Below, piece by piece: positions 10,500 through 24,577 of a stretch of 64,000 nucleotides of DNA (position 1 is the first letter of the stretch; each line of letters starts with the position of its first letter). This stretch comes from Microglena sp. YARC (taxonomy: Eukaryota > Chlorophyta > Chlorophyceae > Chlamydomonadales > Chlamydomonadaceae). The DNA lies in the NCBI GenBank assembly GCA_022414725.1, contig CM039465.1:40611936-40675935 (forward strand), in the 5' to 3' direction. Both the position numbers and the translations under genes were made by a program. Under the pieces are notes generated by a model. It made no database searches. It was given only the letters and a program-made list of their open reading frames with translations, and had not been told where the DNA came from.

Positions 10500-11235
10500 A
10501 CCGGACATGAGCCCCTTGTAATCTTTCTTGTTACCGTGTGGTATCGCTCAATCAGCGGGCTGTACGCAGGAACGTCAAATGGAAACAGCTGTTCAGAGGG
10601 CGTAGGGCGGTCTTCGCTCGATATCCTGGACACTACCCATACCCATCCATCTCAGCCATCCATCTACCCATCTGGCAGCCAGATCTGGCCGACAGCCTGG
10701 CACGATCTTCACAACCGTCACAACCAACGGAAGAACCAACAAAACAGTTGGACCTAGGACTCGCTAACTCCCTTATATCAACGATGATCGCTTCCATCTC
10801 TCTCTTAATTTATCACTGTAGCTATTCTGCACGCTTCTATCTCGTCTGAATACCATCTTGAATTGCATTGATCGACGCGCCCACCTGCACCTGCATACCT
10901 AAGACCTAGCTGGCGTTTCCGAGGCAGACATATTTCTTCCCTTGTGGTTGTTCAACCGACTGCTTACCCTGCCGCTGCGCTGATCATGTTCCCTGGTTAA
11001 GTCTGCCCGAACAAGAGCCCTTTGCGCGACTAAAGATCGCCAACAGAAGCGTTGGGGCATTTCGGAGTACCCTGCACAGTCAGCTTGCCACAGTCCCAGT
11101 CCGAAGAGAAACCAAAGCTTGCATAGAAGCTTGCTTCCTCTCTCCGCCTGCATTGATCACACATACAAGCCAGCGCGCTGGGGATTCGGGGGCGATCGCT
11201 AGCTCTGATCGCAGAATCCTGCCACCCAGCTTCCC
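10500..11235. other. Upstream region of gene B, no gene seen
   Basis: Unique-looking DNA of balanced composition with short ORFs on both strands (for example 10538-10849 + and 10899-11153 -) that I cannot relate to any family. It may hold 5' regulatory sequence for the ADCK1-like gene. Confidence 0.3.
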
Positions 11236-11240
11236 AGGCG

Positions 11241-11247
11241 TATATAA
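11241..11247 (+). promoter_or_regulatory. Candidate TATA box of gene B
   Basis: TATATAA lies about 350 bp before the chosen start codon in otherwise GC-rich DNA. A start site 25-35 bp downstream (about 11270-11280) would give a long 5' UTR. Position and context are the only support. Confidence 0.3.
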
Positions 11248-11594
11248 CCGGTACAGCTCGTCCTAGGCTGCGCCGTGTAGTCTAGTTATCTGCGTAGACG
11301 TGCTGGACACGCCGAGCAAGAGACTGCAACCACGACTGCTGCAGGTTCGCAAGCAGGATTCAAAGATATTTCGAATATACAAGGTGATAGCGCCCACCCC
11401 ATTCCTGCCCCAATTCTCTCGGACAAGACCCCGACATCAGACCCATCAGAGGTGAAGTAGGACTCAACAGTCGGATAAACAGTTTCTCCTGTTCCACTTC
11501 AGTGAAACAAGAGCCTGTCATCAAACCCATCCGAGGCGAAGTAGGCATCACCAGTCCAATCAACAGCTTCCCTGCAGCTTCTGGCATCAAACTG

Positions 11595-12088
11595 ATGTGG
11601 GGTGTGAGCATCCAGCGAGCATCCAAGAGCATCCAAGGCTCCCACCTGTCAAGGGCGTTTTCCCATGCCCTGGGCTCCCTCATGGGGCTGCAGCTATTGA
11701 AACGCCTCACACGCCTCACAGAGCGGCATGCACGTCGTTTTGCATGCGCCGGCTTGTCCACCGTCACCACTGCCATGAAGCACGCTCTGCTCCTCCTTGT
11801 CATCCTTCTCACAACCCTACAGACAGGTGGCTTTGCCATGTGGGCTCTCCTCCTCTCCATCCCCCGTGCAGCACGGGCCATCTGGTGGATGGCCAACACG
11901 GTGCGACTGTACCGTGCACTGCTGGCGCAGTACAGTGACCAGGACAGTGACGAGTGCCAGGCTGCATTGAGTGAGCTCCATGTCCAATGTGGGTCGCGGC
12001 TCACATTGGCCTGCCGGGCCAATGGCGGCATGTACATAAAGGCAGGCCAGATAGGAGCCATGTTTGGGTCTGTTCCTCCAGAATACAG
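11595..12088 (+). CDS. Gene B exon 1: N-terminus and KxGQ motif
   Basis: The first in-frame ATG after the leader is at 11595 (MWGVSIQRASKS). The frame is open further upstream to a GTG at 11502, so a longer start in another exon cannot be excluded. It includes hydrophobic HALLLLVILLTTL, then RLYRALLAQY and NGGMYIKAGQIGAMF. It ends TAC AG|GTGCGC in phase 2. A hAT MITE sits 33 bp into the following intron. Confidence 0.8.
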
Positions 12089-15000
12089 GTGCGCAGTCAC
12101 TGCAGATTCGGGGGGTATATGTAGGGAACGACAATATGATATCATATGCCGGCAGTCTGAATAGACTAAAGTTACCATTTATATACAAAATCAGATGATG
12201 CAGTTTGTATGTATCATATGATATCATACTCCCTTTGGTCTACATCATATGATATGCTGGTCCCTAGGTATTTTTATTGCACAGCAGTCATAATCATCTT
12301 CTCATCTTCCGTCAACATTGAGAATTAGACAGCCCACTCACCACCTCACACACCCTCAACCATGCGTGCAGAACAAAACTGGCTCTTCTGGGGTGCAAGG
12401 CAGTCCCTCATCCGATTAATATGCCACCGCATACAGGCCGCACCAACCATGCTGAAGACCCCCTAAATTTGCAGTTTACACCCTCAACCATGAGTGCAGA
12501 AAGCAGCTGGCTCTTCTGGGGTGCAAGGCAGCCCCTCGGTCATTTGAGATCCAACCGCACAGCAATTAGAATCATCTACTCATCTTCAGTCAACATCGAG
12601 AACTAGTCAGCCCACTCACCATCTCATACACCCTCAACCATGCTGAAGACCCCTTATATTTACAGTGTACACCCTCAACCATGAGTGCATACAGAAGCCG
12701 GCTCTACTAGAGGACAAGGCAGCCCCTCGGTCATTTGAGATCCAACCGCACAGCAATCAGAATCATCTACTCATCTTCAGTCAACATCGAGAATTAGACA
12801 GCCCACTCACCATCTCATACACCTTCAACCAAGCCGCCGCCCCCCTAATTTTGCAGCGGACACCCTCAACCATGTGTGCAGACAGAAGCTGGCTCTTCTA
12901 GAGGACAAGGCAGTCCCTCGTCCGATTAAGATGCCATCGCTCACAGGCCGCACCAACCATGCTGAAGACCCCCTGAATTTGCACTGTACACCCTTAACCA
13001 TGATTGCAAACAGAGACTTGCTCTACTAGAGGACAAGGCCGTCCCTAGGTCATATGAGTCCATCGGGACTGTTCTCCTTGCTGAGCTGGGTCCTGATGCA
13101 GAGAGCCTGTTCAGCTACTTTGAGGAGGGGGCAGTGGCAGCAGCTTCCCTGGCTCTTGTTCACAGGGCTAGGCTCCATAAAGTGCAAATAATCATCTGCA
13201 GTCAACATTGAGAACTAGTCAGCCCACTCACCAACACCTTCAACCAAGCCGAAGACCCCCTAAAATTGCAGTATACACCCTCAACCATGAGTGCATCAGG
13301 ACTGTGCTCCTTGCTGAGCTGGGTCCTGGTGCAGAGAGCCTGTTCAGCTACTTCGAGGAGGAGGCAGTGGCAGCAGCTTCCCTAGCTCAAGTACACAGGG
13401 CTAGGCTCCATAAAGTGCACATAATCATCTTCAGTCAACATCAATAACTAGTCAGCCCACTCACCACCTCATATGCCCTCAACCATGAGTGCAGAACAAA
13501 ACTGGCTCTTCTAGAGGATAAGGCCGTCCCTAGGTCATATGAGTCCATCAGGACTGTTCTCCTTTCTGAGCTGGGTCCTGATGCAGATAGCCTGTTCAGC
13601 TACTTCGAGGAGGAGGCAGTTGCAGCAGCTTCCCTGGCTCAAGTACACAGGGCTAGGCTCCAGACAGGGGAGGAAGTTGCCGTGAAGCTGCAGTACCCTG
13701 GGCTGCAATCGGCGGTGCTGGCAGATTTGGTCATTCTGAAGTTCCTGGCAAAGTAAGAGTGATTGATGTGGGGTATGTGGGGTATGTTTAGTGGGGTAAG
13801 ATGGTGATGGGGGTAAGATGGGGTGATGGGGGGTATGGGGGTATGTTATAAGGGGTTAGATGAGGCGCTGTGGGGTAAGATGGGGGTATGTGGGGTATGT
13901 TATGGTGGGTAAGATGGGTGATGGGGGATATGTAGGGTATGTTATGGGGGTAAGATGGGGTGATGGGGGATATGTAGGGTATGTTATGGGAGGTAAGATG
14001 GTGATGGGGGGTAATATGGGGTGATGGGGGTTATGTAGGGTATGTTATGAGGGGTAAGATGGGGTGATGTGGGGTATGTGGGGTATCTTATGTGGGGTAG
14101 GGGGGGTATGTTATGTGGGGTATGTTATGGGGGTAAGATGGGGTGATGGAGGGTATGTGGGGTATGTTATGTGGGTAAGATGGAGTGATGTGGGGTATGT
14201 GTGATATGTTATGGGGAGTCAGATGGTGATGGGGGGTAAGATGGTGTGATGGGGGGTAAGATGGGGTGATGTGGGTATGTGGGGTATGTAATGTGGGGTA
14301 TGTTATTTGGGGTAAGATGGTGATGGCGGGTAAGATGGGGTGATGGGGGGTAGGGGGGGATATGTTATGGGGGTAAGATGGTGACGGGGGTATGTGGGGT
14401 ATGTTATGGGCGGTAAGATTGGGTGATGGGGGGTATGTGGGGTATGTTATGGGGGGTAAGATGGTGATGGGGGGTGAGATGGGGTGATGGGGTGATGGAA
14501 GGTATGTGAGGTATGTTATGGGGGTAAGATGGTGATGGGGGGTAAGATGGGGTGATGGGGTGATGGAAGGTATGTGGGGTATGTTATGGGGGTAAGATGG
14601 CGATGGGGGGTAAGATGGGGTGATGGGGTGATGGAAGGTAGGGGGAGTATGTTATGGGGGGTAAGATGGTGATGGGGGGTAGAGGGGGTATGTTATGGGG
14701 GGTAAGATGGGGTGATGGGGTGATGGAAGGTAGGGGGGTATGTTATGGGGGTAAGATGGTGATGGGGGGTAGGGGGGGGTATGTTATGGGGGATAAAATG
14801 GTGATGGGGGTGGGGGGGTAGGTTATGGGGGGTAAGATGGTGATGGGGGTAGGGGGGGGTATGTTATGGGGGTAAGATGGTGATGGGGGGTAGTGGGGGT
14901 ATGTTATGGGGGTAAGATGGGGTGATGGGGTGATGGAAGGTATGTGGGGTATGTTATGGGGGTAAGATGGCGATGGGGGTTAAGATGGGGTGAGATGGGG

Positions 15001-17975
15001 TGATGGAAGGTAGGAGGGAGTATGTTATGGGGGGTAAGATGGTGATGGGGGTAGGGGGGGTATGTTATGGGGGGTAAGATGGGTGATGGGGTGATGGAAG
15101 GTAGGGGGGTATGTTATGGGGGGTAAGATGGTGATGGGGGTAGGGGGGGGTATGTTATGGGGATAAAATGGTGATGGGGGGTAGGGGGGGTAGGTTATGG
15201 GGGTAAGATGGTGATGGGGGGTAGGGGGGGTATGTTATGGGGTAAGATGGTGATGGGGGGTAGTGGGGGTATGTTATGGGGGGTAAGATGGTGATGGGTG
15301 GTAGGGGGGGTAGGTTATGGGGGGTATATTATGGGGGGGAAAATGGGGTGATGGGGGGTAGTGGGGGTAGGGGGGGGTATATTATGGGGGGTATGTTATG
15401 GGGATAAGATGGTGATGGGGGGTAAGATGGTGATGGGGGGTAGGGGGGGTATGTTATGGGGGATACGATGGTGATGGGGGGTAGGGGGGGGGGTAGGTTA
15501 TGGGGGTAAGATGGTGATGGGGGGTAAGATGGGGTGATGGGGTGATGGAAGGTAGGGGGGGGGTATGTTATGGGAATAAGATGGTGATGGGGGTAGGGGG
15601 GGGTAGGTTATGGGGGTAAGATGGTGATGGGGTGATGGAAGGTAGGGGGGGGGGGATGTTATGGGGGATAAGATGGTGATGGGGGTAAAAATGGGGTGAT
15701 GGGGGGTAGGGTGGTATCTTATGGGGGTAAGATGCTGATGGGGGGTAGGGGGGGGTATGTCATGGGGGGTAAGATGGTGATGGGGGGTGAGATGGGGTGA
15801 TGGAAGGTTACGTGGGTTATGTTATGGGGGTAAGATGGTGAGTGGGGGTAGGGGGGGGTATGTTATGGGGGTAAAATGGGTGATGGGGGGTAGGGGGGGT
15901 ATGTTATGGGGGTAAGATGGTGATGGGGGTGAGATGGGGTGATGGAAGGTATGTGGGTTATGTTATGGGGGTAAGATGGTGAGTGGGGGTAGGGGGGGTA
16001 TGTTATGGGGGGTAAAATGGGGTGATGGGGGGTAGGGGGGGTATGTTATGGGGGTAAGATGGTGATGGGGGTGAGATGGGGTGATGGAAGGTATGTGGGT
16101 TATGTTATGGGGGGTAAGATGGTGAGTGGGGGTAGGGGGGGGTATGTTATGGGGGGTAAAATGGGGTGATGGGGTAGGGGGGGGTATGTTATGGGGGTAA
16201 AATGGGGTGATGGGGGGTAGGGGGCGGTATGTTATGGGGGTAAAATGGGTGATGGGGGGGTAGGGGGGGGATGTTATGGGGGGTAAGATGGGTGATGGGG
16301 GGTAGGGGGTGCATGTTATGGGGGGTAAATAGGGTGATGGGGGGTAGGGGGTATGTTATGGGGGGTAAAATGGGTTGACGGGGGGTAGGGGGTATATTAT
16401 GGGGGAAGATGGTGATGGGGGTAAGATTGGGTGATGGGGGGTAGGGGGGGTATATTATGGGTGGTAAAATGGGGTGATGGGGGGTAGGGGGTATATTATT
16501 GGGGGTAAGATGGTGATGGGGGTAAGATGGGGTGACGGGAGGTAAAATGGGGTGATGGGGGGTAGGGGGGTAGGTTATGGGGGTAAAATGGGGTGATGGG
16601 GGGTAGGGGGATATAGTATGGGGGGTAAGATGGTGGTGGAGGGTAAGATGGGTGATGGGGGGTAGGGGGGGTATGTTATGGGGGGAAAGATGGTGATGGG
16701 GTTATGTTAAATGCAGGGTTGTAGATGTATGGACTGGATTTTTGTAAGGTGGGGAGATGGATGGAGATCATGGTCAAGGGGGTGATGGGTTTGAAAGGAT
16801 GGGTGGGGTGGGGCGCGGGGGAAAGATGCAGTAGGGCAATTGCTTACTCAAACACACACTGTAAACGGTCACATTTCAGTCAGGGGTGCTTTAGTATTTA
16901 TGTGCCCATCTGTCACTATGTGTATTCATGCATTTATTGCCCAAATATGTATTCATCTGCCAAAATGTTACTATGTGCCCAAGTATGTATTCATCTGCCA
17001 AAATGTTACTATGTGCCCAAGTATGTATTCATCTGCCAAAATGTTACTATGTGCCCAAATATGTATTCATCTGCCAAAATGTTACTATGTGCCCAAGTAT
17101 GTATTCATCTGCCAAAATGTTACTATGTGCCCAAATATGTATCCATCTGCCAAAATGTTACTATGTGCCCAAATATGTATTCATCTGTCAAAATGTTACT
17201 ATGTGCCCAAATATGTAATCATCTGCCAAAATGTTACTATGTGCCCAAATATGTATTCATCTGCCCACATCTTTCTATGTCTTCCAGTGTGTACCCTTCC
17301 TATGTATGATGCTGTAGTGTATTTATCTGCCCATATGTTTCTATGTGCCCAAATATGTATTGATGTGCCCCAAAATGTATTGATCTGCCAAAATGTTTCC
17401 ATGTGCCCCAATATGGGATTGATCTTACCACATGCTTTTACATGCCCATATGCTTTTATATGCCCATTTGTTTCTATTTTCCCCAAGAGGTATTGATCTT
17501 CCCACATGCTTTTATATGCCCATATGCTTTTATATGCCCATTTGTTTCTATTTGCCCCAAGAGGTATTGATCTTCCCACATGCTTTTATATGCCCATATG
17601 CTTTTATATGCCCATTTGTTTATATTTGCCCCAAGAGGTATTGATCTTCCCACATGCTTTTATATGCCCATATGCTTTTATTTGCCCCAAGAGGTATTGA
17701 TCTTCCCACATGCTTCTATATGCCCATATATTTCTGTGTGCCCCAATTTATATTGATCTGCCCATATGTTTTTATGTGCCTATATATTTCTGTGTGCCCC
17801 AATATGTGTCGATCTGCCCATATGTTTTATATGCCCATATATTCTATGCGCCCCAATATGTATTGATCTGCCCGTATGTTTCTATGCAGTGTGTCACACT
17901 TCTTCTTTCCCAAAGTGCAAATGGGTTGGCTCTACAAAGAAATTCAGCATACCTTGGAGGTGGAAATGAACTTCA

Positions 17976-18022
<47 letters not shown>

Positions 18023-19124
18023 TTATAATTATAATTATAATTATAATTATAATTATTATAATAATATCTCCATAGGTGCCTAAGTCAGACCCTGAGTGAT
18101 ACGGATGGATCGAGCCTATGCCCTCAAGTCCAAAAACAAAGATTTGTTTCTAATAAGTTGCCCAACCACATCAGTTCAACACACAAATACTCGGATTTGG
18201 GTTTTCTCAAATGGTGGGGACCAGGTCAAGTGAAACATGCTAATTTGTTACTATGGGGTTCCCTAAGTCGATACGGGTTTTACGTAGGAAGTGATACGGA
18301 GCCTATCGCGACCGAAACAAGCCATTTAAAAAGAACATGTTGTGTAACGTCTTTCCCTACCAGAAGTTATTACGGAAGGTTTTGGAAGGCAGTACACAGG
18401 CAGTACAGTTGAGTACGGACCCCCAAAACACTGATTATTTATATTTCGTGGGTGTCCTAAGTCTAGGTCAGAGTTACACAGCCTCAATTGAAACATTTTA
18501 GGCCTCGTTTTTGCTTTATCTCAAGATATAGCGTGCAGAACAACTTTTTCTTTTTTTCCGAAAATTCAAAATTCAAAATCCAAATATATTTTGGAAATTA
18601 ATTCAAAAAACAAATTTTTTTGTCTTCAAACATCCACATCTGAACTCAGTTTTTGATTTGGGGTAGATCATCGAAAATACACCCTAATCCTGAGCCGTGG
18701 TGTGGTAGGCCACAGGGAGGTGAAATTTTGAGATGTACAGCTATTTCAGTAGATTCCGAGGCCAAGGCTGAAGCGCAGCCTCCGACCTTGTAATAGGCGT
18801 TCGATAAGCCTTTCGCTTCGAGGCAACTTTCTTCGGAATAGCTCGCGCGGCCTCGTATCTGACGCGATCTGGATTTGTATCACTAATTATCGCACATCTG
18901 ATGTACTGCCACCGGCCTGCCGAACAAGGCTGCTCGCGACCAGATGCGAGCGCGCACGAAAAGTAGCTGCGCGCATAGCTGACACCTTCGCGAACAATAT
19001 GAGCCTGACAGAAATTCGATTCCGAGCAGTTTGGGCCATGTACGGCTCTGTATTACATTCTTGTATCGACTTGGGGCGTTTTCGGACTTAGGCACCTATG
19101 GAGATAGTAATAATAATAATAATA

Positions 19125-19199
<75 letters not shown>

Positions 19200-20678
19200 A
19201 AGAAATCAATGGCGGTCGTGGTCGTGGTCGTGGTGTCATCGCGTAACCGACTTAACCGACTTCCCGCCGAGCCAATTCCCGCCGAGCCAATTCCCGCTCA
19301 GCCAATCCCCGCTTTTAATCCCTCCTGCTTCAACTTCTGCCTGATTTGGCCTCCTGCGAATTCTGCCTTATGCAACCTTCGCCTCCTGCGTATTCTATCC
19401 GTTGCGCATCCCGCCCGATTTCTCCTTTTCCCGCCTGAGTTCATCCACCTGATTTCGGTAGCGCTGCAGTTCGTCTTCCTACAAGCTTTTCCCCCTGCAT
19501 CTCTGCAAGACCTTTCCCTTGCGTCAAGAGACCTGTCGCTGCGCACAACGGGAGGTGACGTGGTGAGTCAGACGACCTGTCAGAAATGTCCGAATCGCAT
19601 CCATCCCATGTCACAAACTTGACTGCAATTTTTTCCCACTGCATTGAGAAACATGTCGCTCCGCATTGTGCCATAGCAAGTACGCATCAAAGACCGAATG
19701 GAAAATCTCGCTGAGCATTCTCGCCCTAACTTGACTGAACATCTAAAATCAGCAACTTGACTGCAACTTCTTCCCACTGCAACGAGAAATATGTCGTCAC
19801 TGTGAATTGTGCTATAGCGAGCACGCGGCAAAGTTGAATGGATGAACCTAGCGATGTTTCCAAGTCTCAGATCGAGTTGACTTCGGGAGCAGTTGCGGTG
19901 AACAGGATTGTTCTTCGGCCGAACTGAATACATGCTCGCTAAAAAGAAGCTTTAGTTATGTACAGTTGCGATTGCGCAGGTTCAGCTTTTTCTGTGGGGT
20001 CGACTATCGATCATAGCTGAGGTGGCAGGGAAGCAGGTCCGATGCTTTTAGCGGAGTCGGATGATGCGCAAACGTTGTCGATACTCTTCGTCCCGTATGC
20101 CTTTCAGCTATGGCATAGCCCACAGCTGAAGTGGAGGGAGGCAGATATGGAGTATGTGTGTGCTGGTGGGTGCGTGTATGAGGGAGGGGAGGGATGAGAG
20201 TGGGGAGAGGGTGGGGGCCGGTGGGATGGCTGGGGTGGGGGAAGGGAATAAAGGATGGAGTCAGGAAATATGTCAGGAAGAGTAAGGGAGTATGTTTGTG
20301 GGTACATGGTTGGGTGGGTGGGTGGGTGGGGGGGGGAGGGGGATATAAGGGATATGCGTCCGTCAATATTTTAAGTTGCATGCACTGCAGAGAAAACCTC
20401 TTCGCAACCCAGCCCAAAACAGGTGTGACCAACTGGAGGGGATGGGGAGGGAGCGGTTAATGGGTTGGTGGTGGTGGTGTGTGAATGAGGGGGGGCTTCA
20501 AGTGTAAACCATTATGTAACCAGCCCCAAATAGGTGTGGCCAAAGGCCAAACGGGCACCGTACTATGATTTGGGGGGGGGGGGGGGGGGGGGGGGGTCTT
20601 GAGAGTGAGAGTAGGTGAGAGTAGATGTGGCCACCGGCCACACGGGCTACCGTACTAGTTATTATAATCATAATAATT

Positions 20679-20726
<48 letters not shown>

Positions 20727-22961
20727 GTCATCATCGTCATCATCGTCATCATCGTTATCATCGTCATCCAGATCCTGATCATCATCATCATCATCATCAC
20801 AACAACAACAACAACAACAACAACAACCGTTATTGTTATTGTTGTTGTAAGCGTCAGTTTTAGTGGTAGTGCTAGTGGTTTTTCTCCCAGGTATCTATGG
20901 TATCGTACTTGACAGCCCAAACTCATGCCACCTTTGCCACTTTTCACTTTCAGAACTGAGCATGGAAATGCCAAGAAGATTTCAGAGATCGTACGGTATC
21001 TACACTGCAGATTTAGGGGGTCTTGGCACCCTTTTCCGCACCCTTTTGGCCCCCATTTCACCCATAATGCATCTTATAAGTCAAATAATAGGGTGCCGTG
21101 ACCCCCCAAATAAGCAGTGCGCAGCTGTGTAGCAAGACTGTTAGTCACTTTCCTAACGAGAGGCTGTTGACCAGCGCTCTCATGGTGGACAAGTATACTA
21201 CAGCTTTGTCACCAAACAATGAGCGGGTCTTTGTCACCCTTTTGGCTTTGTCACCATTTCACCCATAATGCATCTTCATGCATAAGTCAAATAATAGGGT
21301 GCCGTGACCCCCCAAATTATAGGGTGCCGTGACCCCCCAAATAATAGGGTGCTGTGACCCCCCAAATAAGCAGTGTGCAGCTGTGTAGCAAGACTGTTAG
21401 TCACTTTCCTAATGAGAGGCTGTTGACCAGCGCACTCATGGTGGACAAGTATACTACAGCTTTGTCACTAAACAATGTGCGGGTCTTTGTCACCCTTTTG
21501 ACTTTGTCACCATTTTACCCATAATGCATCTTATAAGTCAAATAATAGGGTGCCGTGACCCCCCAAATAAGCAGTGTGCAGCTGTGCAGCAAGACTGTTA
21601 GTCACTTTCCTAATGAGAGGCTATTGACCAGCGCTCTCATGGTGGACAAGTATACTACAGCTTTGTCACTAAACAATGTGCGGGTCTTTGTCACCCTTTT
21701 GGCCCCCATTTCACCTATAATGCACCTTATAAGCCAAATAATAGGGTGCCCATGACCAGGGTACTACTGGTACTACAGCGCTGCCTTTTTGAGCTCCTCT
21801 GCGCATTTCGCGCAGTTTTTCAACCCCCTGTGGGCGCAGCGCGCAGTTTTTGCGCTTTTTGCACTAAAAAGCGCTGACCAATTTGACGTTTGTGCGCTTT
21901 AAGCGCTGGCCAATTTTGCAAGAAGTAGTACCCTGCCGATGACCCCTCAAATTCAGCCCTAGGTTCATGCCACCTCTACCACTTGTCACTTGCAGAACTG
22001 AGTATGGATGCGCCATGAAGATGTTCATGATCGTGCAATATCTACGATCGTACAATATCTACGGTATCGTACTTGACAGATCTAGATTCATGCCACCTCT
22101 ACCACTTTTCACTTTCAGGACTGAGTATAGAAATGCCGTGAAGATTTCAGAGATAGTCTCCCAGAAGGGCATCCGGGGTGTGCATGTACCCAAGATGTAC
22201 GGGCAGCACTGTACATCCAAGGTCGTTGTCATGGAATGGATAGAGGTGAGATGCAAGGTTTTCTTTAAAGCGCTATAAATAATACACAGCACAAGATGTA
22301 AGGGCAGTACTGTACTTACAGGGTTGTTGTCATGGAATGGATAGAGGTGAGATGCACTTTAAAAATAATCTATTCATATGTGAATCCGGGACCTAGTGTA
22401 GTACCCGATAAGTTGTACCGCGGCTGGTTATTTGATCTACCAGCCGTACGGTGACAACTGCTAGCTCCGGCTTACGCAGTGGTGTCCTTAATTTCACGTC
22501 CTGTGAGTGACTGCATTACACGGATGTCACAATTTAAATTTCAATTTCTCCCAGCTGTCCTTGTTACTCACTCCGTAGCCAACTAGCGATAAACAGGTTA
22601 TGGGTGTGTGTGGGGGTGTGGGGTGGGTGGTGGGTTGGTGGGTGGCCCATCCCGCTAACCAGTGCAGAATATAGTGGCTATTTGATTTCCCGGCTGTCCA
22701 TGTTATTCACTCAGTAGCCAACTAGCGATAAACAGGTTATGGGTGTGTGTGGGGGTGTGGGGTGTGTGCGTGGGTTGGTGGGTGGCCCATCCCCCTAACC
22801 AGGGCAGAATATAGTGGTTATTTGATTTCCCTGCTGTCCATGTTATTCACTCAGTAGCCAACTATGTAACAGCTAAAGGGAGTGTAGTGTGTGGGGGTGT
22901 GTGGGGGTGTGCAGGGGGGGAGAGTAGTGTGTGTGGGTGGATGTCTATGCAGGGTGGGAGA

Positions 22962-22997
<36 letters not shown>

Positions 22998-24503
22998 GGG
23001 TGCAATGTTAGAGTCTTTTGGGGTTGAATGTAGAATTGTAGATCCCCAAAGCTGCTAGTAGCATCTCAAATTGCCGATTGTCGGGTCAGAATGTCGTGTG
23101 GGAATGTGGGGTATGTAAATCTTCCTTCCACCTTCCTTTGCTTCCTTCAGGGTATCAAGGTCACTAACACCGCTGAGCGCAAGCGTAGATCCACTCTAAG
23201 TGTGCTATAACTAGGGAACGGCATCTAATATTAGTGTTTGAAAATCTAATATTAACTAATATTATTATAGTGTCACAATAATATAAGTTTTTCAAATTAA
23301 TTCAAAATTCTGGTGAGACGGTTTGTCCGAACTAATATGATATATTATTATTTATTCACTAATGTTTTATAACATAGCCGACCCCTAGCTATAACAGCTC
23401 AAGGGGGCATAGCCTCTTATATCCTGCTTTCTCACCTCCCTTCCAATTTTCCGGGCTACGACTAGGGTATCAAGATCACCAACACCGCTGAGCTGAACCG
23501 TAGAGCAATCAATCCCAGAAGTGTTGGCTTGGCTCTGTTACGACTGTTTGCTGAGCTGGTCATGGTTCAGGGCTTTGTGCATGGGGATCTACACCCTGGC
23601 AACCTGATGGTTCGAAGTAAAGGTGCGTTCTACTTGTCAAGTTGTAAAGCTGGGGGGGAGGGGGAGGAGGAGGGGGAAGGGAAGGAGGGGGAGGGGGGGG
23701 GAGGAGGGGAGGGGAAGGAGGGGAGGGTGGGGAGGGGGAAGAGGAGGTGGGGAGGAGGGGGAGGGGAAGGAAGACGAGGGGGAGGAGGGGAGGGGAAGGT
23801 GGGGGAGGGGAAGGAGGGGGAGGAGAAGAGGAGGGGGAGCAGGGGGGGAGGAGGGGGAGGGTGGGAGGAGGAAGAGGAGGTGGGAAGGAGGGGGAGGGGA
23901 AGGAGGGGGAGGAAGGGAGGGGAAGGAGGGGGAGGGTGGGGAGGAGGAAGAGGAGGGGGAGGAGGGGGGGGAGGAGGGGGAGGGGAGGGGGGAGGAGGAA
24001 GAGGAGGGGGAGGGGGAGGGGAAGAAGGGGAGGGTGGGGAGGAGGAAGAGGAGGGGGGGGAGGGGAGGGTGGGGAGGATGTTGAAGAGGGGTTGCATATA
24101 TGACATTGTGGTTGTAGGCAGGAGGTCAGACACCCTTATGGAGGGGATGCATAAGAGGAGGGGGAGGAGAAGGGGTTGTATACTTGTGTCTACTACAGTG
24201 TGGTTGTAGGAAGGAGGGTAGATACCCTTATGTAGGGAACGCATAAGAGGAGGGGGAGGAGAAGGGGTTGTATACTTGTGTCTATTACAGTGTGGTCGTA
24301 GGCAGGAGGGTAGATACCCTTATGTAGGTAATGCATAAAAAGGAGGGGGGGGAGGATGTCGAGGAGGGGTTGTATACTTGTGTCTACTACAGTGTGGTTG
24401 TAGTCAGGAGGGTAGATGCCATTCTGTAATGAATGAATAAGAGAAGGGGAAAGAGGATGCTCAGTTAGTGCTTCTGAACCACCATCATCAGCAGCAGCAT
24501 CAT

Positions 24504-24535
<32 letters not shown>

Positions 24536-24545
24536 GCAGCATTAT

Positions 24546-24577
<32 letters not shown>

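Noticed and set aside
10100..10633. 177-codon minus ORF
   Set aside because: Passes through a tRNA-like promoter block and both 64-bp repeats; typical of a read-through of a SINE.
12360..13430. Real alternative exons or a tandem gene duplication
   Set aside because: Copies have stops, lost acceptors or missing halves, and only the last reaches the VAVK segment and a donor; better explained as echoes.
23529..24209. Kinase exon continuing into a Gly/Glu-rich tail
   Set aside because: The catalytic exon ends at the GTGCGT donor at 23623; the rest is the purine tract of the intron.
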